Shown: in pieces, positions 1 to 4,451 of the stretch
Position numbering within the stretch: the first letter of the stretch is position 1
Layout of the letters: the number at the start of each line of letters is the position of its first letter
Source: Alphaproteobacteria bacterium
GTDB lineage: Bacteria > Pseudomonadota > Alphaproteobacteria > Rhizobiales > Xanthobacteraceae
NCBI GenBank assembly: GCA_005884855.1
Contig: VAZS01000110.1
Location: 1-5,700 of the forward strand
Length of the DNA: 5,700 nucleotides
Direction: 5' to 3'
Notes under the pieces: generated by a model
The model's input: the letters and a program-made list of their open reading frames with translations, nothing else
Databases searched by the model: none
What the model was told of the DNA's origin: nothing
Position numbers and translations under genes: made by a program

Positions 1-146
1 GAAGTTCGGAAACAAAGCGCACTTATAAAAAATATGTTTCTGGCAACGCTCTCCGGCTTGGATTCCTGAGAGGAATAGAGGCAAACGTGGGAGGAACTTC
101 AAATCGGGCGCACCAGTCGGACGGAAAAGCCTCAGTCCGCGCGCGC

Positions 147-175
147 CTTATATAGCGGCATCTTGTGCCAGACAA
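147..175 (-). promoter_or_regulatory. Possible sigma70-type promoter facing left, out of the window
   Basis: Read on the minus strand, TTGTCT (plus 170-175) and TATAAG (plus 147-152) are separated by exactly 17 bp, which fits a housekeeping -35/-10 pair with a few mismatches. Transcription would start near position 140 and run off the left edge, so the gene it would drive is not visible. The rest of 1-279 shows no credible coding sequence: reading frames are short and none has recognisable protein content. In some alphaproteobacteria dksA lies near fliX/flgI, which is a guess for the missing neighbour only. Such pairs arise by chance in this much DNA, hence the low confidence. Confidence 0.3.
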
Positions 176-259
176 TATCGGGCGGGCTTGAAGAGAGTGC
201 AGTGCGGTGGTTTCGCGGCAGGAACCTGTGCGTAAGCTGGCGGCTTTGAGACCTGTCCG

Positions 260-277
260 GCCGGAGCGCTGTCCGGC
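260..277 (-). other. Small hairpin just after the fliX stop, possible weak terminator
   Basis: GCCGGA (260-265) and TCCGGC (272-277) form a perfect 6-bp stem with a 6-nt loop, starting 2 bases beyond the fliX stop codon. The minus-strand transcript has no U-run after it, so it would not be a classical intrinsic terminator. It may be a 3'-end stabilising structure or chance in GC-rich DNA. The 9-base direct repeat CTGTCCGGC (253-261 and 269-277) overlaps it. Confidence 0.25.
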
Positions 278-279
278 AC

Positions 280-693
280 TCAGTACTGCCCGGCTTTCGC
301 CAACTCGACCTCTACCCGCAGCTCGATCTCGGCCAATACCGCATCCAGCCCGGGGTCGCCCGAGGTTGATTTGAGGTTGGCCGCGGCATGCCGAAGCCTG
401 TTCACCGTGGAAGCATCGAAATTGCCGGACAACAGCCCGATCTTGAGGTCATCCAGCACATCGAGCGCGCCTTTGCCTCGCTGCACCGAACGCTTGCGGC
501 GCTCGGCCGGATCCTCCTCGATGCCCTGCAGCGCCAGCAGCGCATCGATATTGGCTGCTGCCTTGGGCGCGGTGGGGGCGCGTGTCTCCGGCGCCGAGGC
601 CGCGTCAGGCAAGGCAAAGCCTGACGAACTGGTTCGCCTGGCATTGCCCGCCGGAGAGCCGAGATTGGTGCCGTTCGGTGCGTAGATGCGCAT
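280..693 (-). CDS. fliX: Flagellar assembly regulator FliX
   Basis: A 137-residue soluble protein of the alphaproteobacterial FliX family. In Caulobacter, FliX links early basal-body assembly to activity of the sigma54 activator FlbD, so that hook and filament genes come on only after class II structures form. The N-terminal ~45 residues are low-complexity (Ala/Pro/Ser). The conserved part runs from about residue 49 (IDALLALQG) through a basic stretch (ERRKRSVQRG, 64-73), LDVLDDLKIGLLSG (77-90) and the C-terminal LDAVLAEIELRVEVELAK (116-133). The frame is open upstream to an ATG at 837, but I choose the ATG at 693 (MRIYAPNG): it gives the usual family length of about 140 residues, and the extra 48 codons have no FliX-like content and would cover the palindromic regulatory sites. 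A purine-rich GAGGTCGAG precedes it. It is divergent from flgI, the arrangement seen in Caulobacter as I recall it. Family assignment is firm; the start is likely. Confidence 0.9.
   Translation of the reverse strand: MRIYAPNGTNLGSPAGNARRTSSSGFALPDAASAPETRAPTAPKAAANIDALLALQGIEEDPAERRKRSVQRGKGALDVLDDLKIGLLSGNFDASTVNRLRHAAANLKSTSGDPGLDAVLAEIELRVEVELAKAGQY
603..626. repeat. Perfect inverted repeat inside fliX coding sequence
   Basis: CGTCAGGC (603-610) and GCCTGACG (619-626) are exact 8-bp inverted arms around an 8-base spacer. They lie in the variable N-terminal coding part of fliX (around codons 23-30). In RNA this would be a stable hairpin in the early fliX message. It could be coincidental in GC-rich DNA; no binding-protein identity is apparent. 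Confidence 0.3.
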
Positions 694-711
694 GCTGAGT
701 TCTCGACCTCG

Positions 712-754
712 ATTATGCGCGAGCTTCGCCTCGTATTGGTTAACGGGGCGTAAA
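712..754 (-). promoter_or_regulatory. Putative CtrA-type promoter of fliX
   Basis: TTAA (740-743), seven bases and TAAA (751-754) resemble the CtrA recognition pattern TTAA-N7-TTAA with one mismatch. On the minus strand the second half reads GTTAACC, close to the extended CtrA half-site. Downstream toward fliX lies CATAAT (plus 712-717) as a possible -10, about 18-20 bp from the box. The box sits roughly 47-61 bases before the fliX start. This fits the known placement of early (class II) flagellar genes under CtrA in Caulobacter and relatives, but a short degenerate motif like this has appreciable chance frequency. Confidence 0.35.
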
Positions 755-758
755 CGGC

Positions 759-775
759 CCGGCAAAATCTGCCGG
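759..775. promoter_or_regulatory. Palindromic site 1, candidate FlbD enhancer (ftr-like)
   Basis: CCGGCA (759-764) and TGCCGG (770-775) are perfect 6-bp inverted arms with centre AAATC, giving the core GGCAAAATCTGCC. It resembles the GC-armed, A-rich-centred ftr elements bound by the NtrC-family activator FlbD as I remember them. It lies about 95-110 bp upstream of the sigma54 promoter of flgI, the usual distance for an enhancer of a bacterial enhancer-binding protein. Confidence 0.5.
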
Positions 776-776
776 T

Positions 777-794
777 ACGGGCAGTTTTGCCCGT
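777..794. promoter_or_regulatory. Palindromic site 2, candidate FlbD enhancer (ftr-like)
   Basis: ACGGGCA (777-783) and TGCCCGT (788-794) are perfect 7-bp inverted arms around GTTT. Read on the minus strand the core is GGCAAAACTGCC, nearly the same as the core of the neighbouring palindrome (759-775) but in opposite orientation. Two related palindromes 1 bp apart look like paired binding sites for a dimeric regulator that oligomerises. The position, about 75-90 bp upstream of the -24 element, suits activation of flgI. The site could also affect fliX. Confidence 0.5.
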
Positions 795-867
795 CCGTGC
801 AGTCGTGTTGCAGAACCAACGCTCGAGGATTGTCCATTAAAATCAGTGCTATTTCCAGGAATCAGCA

Positions 868-883
868 TGGCACGGCGTTCGCA
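868..883 (+). promoter_or_regulatory. Sigma54 (-24/-12) promoter of flgI
   Basis: TGGCACGGCGTTCGCA matches the RpoN consensus TGGCACG-N4-TTGCA with one mismatch (TCGCA for TTGCA). The invariant GG (869-870) and GC (881-882) have the required 10-bp separation. Transcription would start near 894, giving a leader of about 60 bases before the flgI start at 957. With the two upstream palindromes it forms a complete-looking enhancer/RpoN module, expected for a FlbD-dependent P-ring operon. Confidence 0.65.
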
Positions 884-956
884 TAGTCAATGGCGGATCG
901 CGGTCATGGGAGTGGCGCGCCGGTCCAAAGTCGAAGACCTCAGCGGGGAGCAGAGG

Positions 957-2081
957 ATGCCCGGCGTCCAATCGGCGAGAATGTTTCAGGCGGCTTGCGG
1001 GGCGCTGCTGGCGCTCGTGCTGTCCGTGCTGCCTGCGAGCGCGACCTCGCGAATCAAGGACCTCGCCAATATCGAAGGCGTGCGGCAGAACCAGCTTATA
1101 GGCTACGGCCTGGTTGTCGGCCTCAACGGCACCGGCGACACCCTGAACAATATCCCATTCACCAAGCAATCGCTGCAGGCAATGCTGGAGCGGATGGGGG
1201 TCAATATCCGGGGGGCCACTATCCGCACCGGCAATGTCGCCGCCGTCATGGTGACCGGAAACCTGCCGGCGTTTGGCACCCAGGGCACCCGGATGGATGT
1301 CACGGTCTCCGCGCTCGGCGATGCGAAGAATCTGCAGGGCGGCACCCTGCTTGTCACCCCCCTGCTCGGCGCCGATGGCAACGTCTATGCGGTGGCGCAG
1401 GGCTCGCTGGCCATTTCCGGTTTCCAGGCCGAGGGCGAAGCCGCCAAGATCGTGCGCGGCGTACCGACGGTCGGACGCATCGCCAATGGCGCCATCATCG
1501 AGCGCGAGATCGAATTCGCGCTCAACCGCCTGCCCAATGTGCGGCTGGCGCTGCGCAACGCCGATTTTACAACCGCCAAGCGCATCGCCGCCGCAGTCAA
1601 CGATTATCTCGGCGTCAAGACCGCCGAGCCGATCGATCCCTCCACCGTACAGCTTTCGATCCCGGCCGAATTCAAAGGCAACGTCGTCGCGTTCCTGACC
1701 GAGATAGAGCAGTTGCAGGTCGAGCCGGACCTCGCGGCCAAGATCGTGATCGACGAACGCTCGGGCATTATCGTGATGGGCCGCGACGTCCGCGTTGCCA
1801 TGGTAGCAGTGGCGCAGGGCAATCTCACCGTCACGATCACCGAAAGTCCGCAAGCCAGCCAGCCCAATCCGCTGTCGCGCGGTCGCACCGTGGTAACGCC
1901 GCGCAGCAGCGTCAGTGTGTCCGAGGACGGCAAGAAATTTGCTCTCGTGAAGGACGGCGTATCGTTGCAGCAGCTCGTCGACGGGCTCAACGGACTCGGC
2001 ATCGGGCCGAGGGACTTGATCGGCATCCTGCAGGCGATCAAGGCGGCGGGCGCGATCCAGGCCGACATCGAGGTAATGTGA
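957..2081 (+). CDS. flgI: Flagellar basal-body P-ring protein FlgI
   Basis: 374 residues, the normal FlgI size. FlgI is exported by Sec to the periplasm and polymerises into the P ring, the peptidoglycan-level bushing of the rod. Residues 1-29 form a signal peptide with hydrophobic core (ACGALLALVLSVLP) and an ASA cleavage motif. Mature protein begins TSRIKDLANIEGVRQNQLIG, a hallmark FlgI N-terminus, followed by YGLVVGLNGTGD. The C-terminus GILQAIKAAGAIQADIEVM is also typical. The frame extends to an ATG at 846, but the start at 957 is preferred: GGGGAG (945-950) stands 6 bases before it, it places the signal peptide at the N-terminus, and a sigma54 promoter lies inside the longer frame. An ATG at 981 (MFQAACG) is a weaker alternative. 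The stop overlaps the next start by one base (TGATG), implying an operon with translational coupling. Confidence 0.97.
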   Translation: MPGVQSARMFQAACGALLALVLSVLPASATSRIKDLANIEGVRQNQLIGYGLVVGLNGTGDTLNNIPFTKQSLQAMLERMGVNIRGATIRTGNVAAVMVTGNLPAFGTQGTRMDVTVSALGDAKNLQGGTLLVTPLLGADGNVYAVAQGSLAISGFQAEGEAAKIVRGVPTVGRIANGAIIEREIEFALNRLPNVRLALRNADFTTAKRIAAAVNDYLGVKTAEPIDPSTVQLSIPAEFKGNVVAFLTEIEQLQVEPDLAAKIVIDERSGIIVMGRDVRVAMVAVAQGNLTVTITESPQASQPNPLSRGRTVVTPRSSVSVSEDGKKFALVKDGVSLQQLVDGLNGLGIGPRDLIGILQAIKAAGAIQADIEVM

Positions 2082-2443
2082 TGCAAAGCAGCTTGATCAA
2101 CTCGAACTCCGGCAGCATCCCAGCCAAGGCGATGATGCCGCTGTTCAATGGCCGACCGGATCCCGCGTTCGCCGAGGCCCTGAAGAAGGTTTCGCCGCAG
2201 GGGCAGGCCAAGGCCAAGGCGACCGCCAGCGATTTCGAGGCGATGTTTCTCAATTCGATGTTTTCGAACATGACCAACGGCATCAAGGGCGAAGGCCCGT
2301 TCGGTGACACGCCCGGCACCGGCGTATGGCGCTCGATGCTGACCGAACAATATTCGAAATCCTTGGCCAAGGCCGGCGGGGTCGGGATTTCAAACGAGGT
2401 TTATCGCACGCTGATTCTGCAGCAGGCGGGTCGCACCGGTTAG
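2081..2443 (+). CDS. Rod-binding protein (FlgJ N-terminal domain type, CheL-like)
   Basis: A 120-residue protein made essentially of the rod-binding domain shared with the N-terminal half of enterobacterial FlgJ, and lacking the peptidoglycan hydrolase half. Such short proteins in alphaproteobacteria are annotated as rod-binding protein or CheL. Conserved features are FEAMFLNSMFSNM (52-64), the Gly-rich GEGPFGDTPGTGVWRSML (70-87), and EQYSKSLAKAGGVGISNEVY (89-108). The expected role is capping or scaffolding of rod assembly in the periplasm; a separate muramidase would then have to open the wall. The start ATG shares its A with the flgI stop, so translation is probably coupled. No signal peptide is seen, as expected if it is secreted by the flagellar export apparatus. 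Confidence 0.88.
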   Translation: MQSSLINSNSGSIPAKAMMPLFNGRPDPAFAEALKKVSPQGQAKAKATASDFEAMFLNSMFSNMTNGIKGEGPFGDTPGTGVWRSMLTEQYSKSLAKAGGVGISNEVYRTLILQQAGRTG

Positions 2444-2460
2444 CCCAAGGGAAAACGGAT

Positions 2461-2952
2461 ATGAAGCAGCATCCAATGCGGCGAGATGCGCCCGGCCCGA
2501 TCACCGCCGCCTCGACCCCTGTCGAGGCCCGCAAGCTCGCGGCAAACCTGATGGAGCACATGAGCGCATTGCTCGCGGTCATCGAGCGCGAAACAGAACT
2601 GGTGCGCGCGGGCAAGCTGCGCGAGGCCCTTGAGTTCGAAGCGAACAAGACCGATTTGTCCCGCCGCTACGTCGGCGCGGTCGGACAACTACAGGCCAGC
2701 CAAAAATATCTGTCGGAAAGCTCGCCCGAGCTTTTCGCCACCTTGCATCGCCATCACGATACATTTCGCGCCATGCTGCAGATCAACCTTACGGTGCTGG
2801 CAACGGCGCACGCGGTCTCGGAAAGTATCGTGCGCGGCGTCAACAACGAGATGCAGCAGCGCAATATTCCCAACACTTATACGGCCGCCGGACGCCGCTC
2901 GACGCCGGGCCCGCGCCACATCACGCCGCTTGCGGTCAGCCGCTCGCTGTAA
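2461..2952 (+). CDS. FlgN/FlbY-like flagellar protein
   Basis: A 163-residue, mainly helical, soluble protein 17 bases after the rod-binding gene, so in the same operon. The segment MEHMSALLAVIERETELVRAG followed by KLREALEFEANKTDLSRRY (about 31-70) has the FlgN pattern of a helix with acidic residues, a short turn containing G-K/D, then an 'AL...E..K..L' helix. A second long helical region covers 88-135, and the tail NTYTAAGRR (138-146) recalls the Y-x-x-x-G motif near the C-terminus of FlgN chaperones. In Caulobacter the gene at this position is called flbY. FlgN is the cytoplasmic export chaperone of the hook-filament junction proteins FlgK and FlgL, and that is the inferred role. The start at 2461 has AAGGGA at 2446-2451 upstream; the frame is open further upstream but overlaps the previous gene. 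Confidence 0.65.
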   Translation: MKQHPMRRDAPGPITAASTPVEARKLAANLMEHMSALLAVIERETELVRAGKLREALEFEANKTDLSRRYVGAVGQLQASQKYLSESSPELFATLHRHHDTFRAMLQINLTVLATAHAVSESIVRGVNNEMQQRNIPNTYTAAGRRSTPGPRHITPLAVSRSL

Positions 2953-3112
2953 TCGTTGTTGGGCGGCGGCGGCTCGCGAAATAGCAGCAATTTTCGTTAA
3001 ATCTTCGCGCTTATATCAGCGGGGCATTCAGCGCATTTTCTAACAAACCATTGAGAGGTATCAGGCCATAGTTGCCGACGGAGAAGGGTTGGGATTTTAC
3101 TCGAGGGAGGCC

Positions 3113-3118
3113 AGGAGG
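3113..3118 (+). promoter_or_regulatory. Strong ribosome binding site of the FlaG-like gene
   Basis: AGGAGG is a full Shine-Dalgarno match 5 bases before ATG 3124, the best in the window. It fixes the start and suggests efficient translation. Confidence 0.75.
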
Positions 3119-3123
3119 CTGCC

Positions 3124-3489
3124 ATGAGTACGGATTTCAGCATCAGACCGGTGGGGACGCCGGCTGGTACGCCTATCGTACAGGTTTCGAGTGAGGCCGT
3201 GAGTCACGCGGTTGCGACCGAATTGCCTGCCAGCCAAAGCGTCACGGCATCGGACGTCAGCGTAGCCGTGCGCAACAATCTGCAGGCGGCGAGCGAGTTC
3301 GTGTCGTATCAGACGTTTATCGATCAGGCCGCGGCCTCGATCGTCTATCAGGTGGTGGATGTCAGAACCAACTCGGTGGTCACGCAGTATCCCGACGAGG
3401 CCGTGCTGCGCCGGCGTGCTTACTTTCACGCGCTCGATCTGACCAAGGCCGCGCCGACCCGCCTTCTCGCGACCGACCGCAAGGCCTAG
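3124..3489 (+). CDS. FlaG-like flagellar protein
   Basis: 121 residues. The first ~50 are low-complexity Ala/Ser/Val/Thr and probably disordered. Residues 72-100 (SIVYQVVDVRTNSVVTQYPDEAVLRRR...) follow the FlaG-family pattern in which a beta hairpin of the form 'vV.v.D..TgeVi.QiP.e..L' is followed by a helix; here VVDVRTNSVVTQYPDEAVL is the match. FlaG proteins are poorly understood; loss alters filament length or adhesion in some polar-flagellated bacteria. The start is well supported by AGGAGG (3113-3118) 5 bases before ATG. It lies 171 bp after the preceding gene, so it may have its own promoter, though I see no convincing -35/-10, sigma54 or sigma28 element in 2953-3123. It converges on the next gene with a gap of 6 bp. 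Confidence 0.6.
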   Translation: MSTDFSIRPVGTPAGTPIVQVSSEAVSHAVATELPASQSVTASDVSVAVRNNLQAASEFVSYQTFIDQAAASIVYQVVDVRTNSVVTQYPDEAVLRRRAYFHALDLTKAAPTRLLATDRKA

Positions 3490-3495
3490 TTGCTC

Positions 3496-3861
3496 TCAGG
3501 TTTTCTGTTTGGCGACGGCGCTGTCGAGAAACGTTCCGCCGGTCGCGGGATCGGTGACCACGTTCTTGATCTGCGCGGTTCCGTGCTTGGTCAGCATGAA
3601 CTTGGTATCGCCGATCCGGAACGAGTTATCCTTGATCAGGACGGCCTGGTTTCGGACGGTGCCGCCGCTCTGGTATTTTACCTGCGCGCGAAAGCCGCTG
3701 ACGTCAAAGACGGTAATCGTGAATGTCTTCTTGTTCGCGTACGTTCCCGTCCAGGTGCCCTCAAATAGCGCGGGATCCACGGCGACGTATTTGGTCTTCG
3801 AGGGGACGGCGGATCCGACGGCCTTGTAGCCGGACGACAGGATGCTCATCATATCGGTCAT
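3496..3861 (-). CDS. Uncharacterised 121-residue beta-rich protein downstream of flaF
   Basis: I do not recognise this family. The protein starts MTDMMSILSSGYKAVGS, then shows alternating polar/hydrophobic beta-strand patterns from residue 35: EGTWTGTYANKKTFTITVFD (34-53), FRAQVKYQSG (57-66), AVLIKDNSFRIGDTKFML (73-90), TAQIKNVV (95-102) and a tail rich in Thr/Gly/Lys. The G-T-W-x-G-x-Y opening (35-41) recalls the GxW motif at the first strand of lipocalin-like barrels, but that is only a pattern resemblance. No signal peptide, membrane segment or cysteine is seen. The start at 3861 has AAGGAG (3869-3874) 7 bases upstream. Only 29 bp separate it from the flaF stop, so it is almost surely co-transcribed with flaF and likely flagellum-related. 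The usual neighbour flbT is absent here, and this protein does not look like FlbT. Confidence 0.8.
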   Translation of the reverse strand: MTDMMSILSSGYKAVGSAVPSKTKYVAVDPALFEGTWTGTYANKKTFTITVFDVSGFRAQVKYQSGGTVRNQAVLIKDNSFRIGDTKFMLTKHGTAQIKNVVTDPATGGTFLDSAVAKQKT

Positions 3862-3881
3862 GATGATGCTCCTTAATCGGC

Positions 3882-3900
3882 CAAGGCCCGTCAGGCCTTG
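3882..3900 (-). other. Intercistronic hairpin with the flaF stop codon in its loop
   Basis: CAAGGCC (3882-3888) and GGCCTTG (3894-3900) are perfect 7-bp inverted arms with a 5-base loop. On the minus-strand transcript the loop reads TGACG, so the flaF stop codon (3891-3893) is in the loop. There is no U-run after it and the next ribosome site (AAGGAG) begins 7 bases downstream, so it is more likely an mRNA stability or translation-tuning element than a terminator. Confidence 0.4.
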
Positions 3901-4256
3901 CCGGACAGGCCTGCGGCCAGGTTGCAGTTGATATCGATCAGCGGCTTCAGCTTCGCCGGATCCGGATTGATCTGCATGTCGATGGTCTGCTTCATGACGA
4001 ACACGCCGATATTGGCGATGTTCTGCCGAATTTCCAGCGGCTGGGGATTGTCGTTGGTCTCGGCCGCGCTCATGAAGATCGACCACAGCCGACGATTGAA
4101 TAGCAGCGCGTGATGCATGTTCCTGTCGGGACCGGTCCAGTTCGCCTGGACATCCTGCAGCTGTCTTGCCGCCTTTAGCAGGGCCTGCGCCTCGATTTCC
4201 CGCGGAGGTGCCGTCGTGTGCGACGTGCGGGCATAGGCTTGAGCGGCGTGAGACAT
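3891..4256 (-). CDS. flaF: Flagellar biosynthesis regulator FlaF
   Basis: 121 residues, a normal FlaF length. FlaF is an alphaproteobacterial cytoplasmic protein needed for flagellin synthesis or secretion; with the opposing factor FlbT it tunes flagellin translation in Caulobacter and Brucella. Conserved features visible are AQAYAR (5-10), PREIEAQALLKAARQLQ (18-34), MHHALLFNRRLWSIFMSAA (47-65), NPQPLEIRQNIANIGVFV (70-87) and the C-terminal LIDINCNLAAGLSGKA (106-121). The start at 4256 follows AGAGGTG at suitable distance; an ATG 4 bases upstream is in another frame. It lies downstream of, and in the same direction as, flagellin, but a strong terminator intervenes, so it probably has its own promoter in 4257-4401. 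The following gene starts 29 bp after its stop. Confidence 0.93.
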   Translation of the reverse strand: MSHAAQAYARTSHTTAPPREIEAQALLKAARQLQDVQANWTGPDRNMHHALLFNRRLWSIFMSAAETNDNPQPLEIRQNIANIGVFVMKQTIDMQINPDPAKLKPLIDINCNLAAGLSGKA

Positions 4257-4326
4257 CCATCACCTCTGGTACAGATTGCACAGCAAATGGGATTCGAAAC
4301 TGCCCAGTTTTTGTACGTGGTTGCCT

Positions 4327-4341
4327 TTAAAATATGGTTAG
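4327..4341 (-). promoter_or_regulatory. CtrA-like box upstream of flaF
   Basis: TTAA (4327-4330), seven bases, TTAG (4338-4341) match TTAA-N7-TTAA with one mismatch. On the minus strand the first half reads CTAACCAT, close to the extended CtrA half-site TTAACCAT. It lies about 70-85 bases before the flaF start in an AT-richer patch of the 195-bp spacer, a sensible place for the flaF promoter. I could not identify a clear -10. Confidence 0.3.
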
Positions 4342-4401
4342 CAAGCGTTACCAAATTTGTCGGGAAACGGGCAAGCAAGCCACAATGTCGGTACGTCAGC
4401 A

Positions 4402-4427
4402 AAACGGCGGGGCTTGCCCCGCCGTTT
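4402..4427 (-). terminator. Rho-independent terminator of the flagellin gene
   Basis: AAACGGCGGGGC (4402-4413) and GCCCCGCCGTTT (4416-4427) are exact 12-base inverted arms around TT, giving an 11-bp GC-rich stem with a CAAG-type tetraloop on the minus-strand transcript. The 3' arm ends in TTTT. It starts 24 bases after the flagellin stop codon, the expected location for a highly expressed gene. The stem also has A residues at the other side, so bidirectional function is possible, but no plus-strand gene ends here. Confidence 0.88.
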
Positions 4428-4451
4428 CCGCGTTCCGTTTTGAGGTCTTTA

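Noticed and set aside
154..170. TGGCACAAGATGCCGC on the minus strand as a sigma54 promoter
   Set aside because: The GC doublets fall at the wrong distance from the GG, so only the -24 half matches.
694..837. N-terminal extension of FliX from the ATG at 837
   Set aside because: The extra 48 residues (including several Cys and Gln) do not resemble FliX, exceed the family length, and overlap the palindromic sites.
849..1853. A 334-residue open frame antisense to flgI
   Set aside because: It is rich in His/Asp/Arg/Gly with no recognisable motif and is fully covered by the clear FlgI protein; a shadow of codon bias.
890..2080. A long open frame (+) running through flgI before joining the rod-binding gene in the same frame
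   Set aside because: Its translation before 2081 is an Arg/Ala/Gln-rich composition typical of an out-of-phase frame in GC-rich coding DNA. The real protein in that frame starts at the ATG at 2081.
2953..3123. Promoter or terminator in the gap before the FlaG-like gene
   Set aside because: I looked for sigma70, sigma54 and sigma28 elements and for a GC hairpin with T-run; only weak fragments (TTAAATC, TTATAT) without proper partners were found.
3862..4281. Extension of the unknown minus-strand protein back through flaF to 4281
   Set aside because: It overlaps all of flaF out of frame and has low-complexity content; the ATG at 3861 has its own well-spaced AAGGAG.
4297..4305. AAACTGCCC upstream of flaF as another FlbD-type site
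   Set aside because: It matches only one arm of the fliX-flgI palindromes (GGGCAGTTT on the other strand); the second arm is missing.
4338..4354. A sigma54-like element on the minus strand before flaF (TGGTAACGCTTGC)
   Set aside because: The GG and GC elements are 8 bp apart instead of the strictly required 10, so RpoN would not be expected to recognise it.
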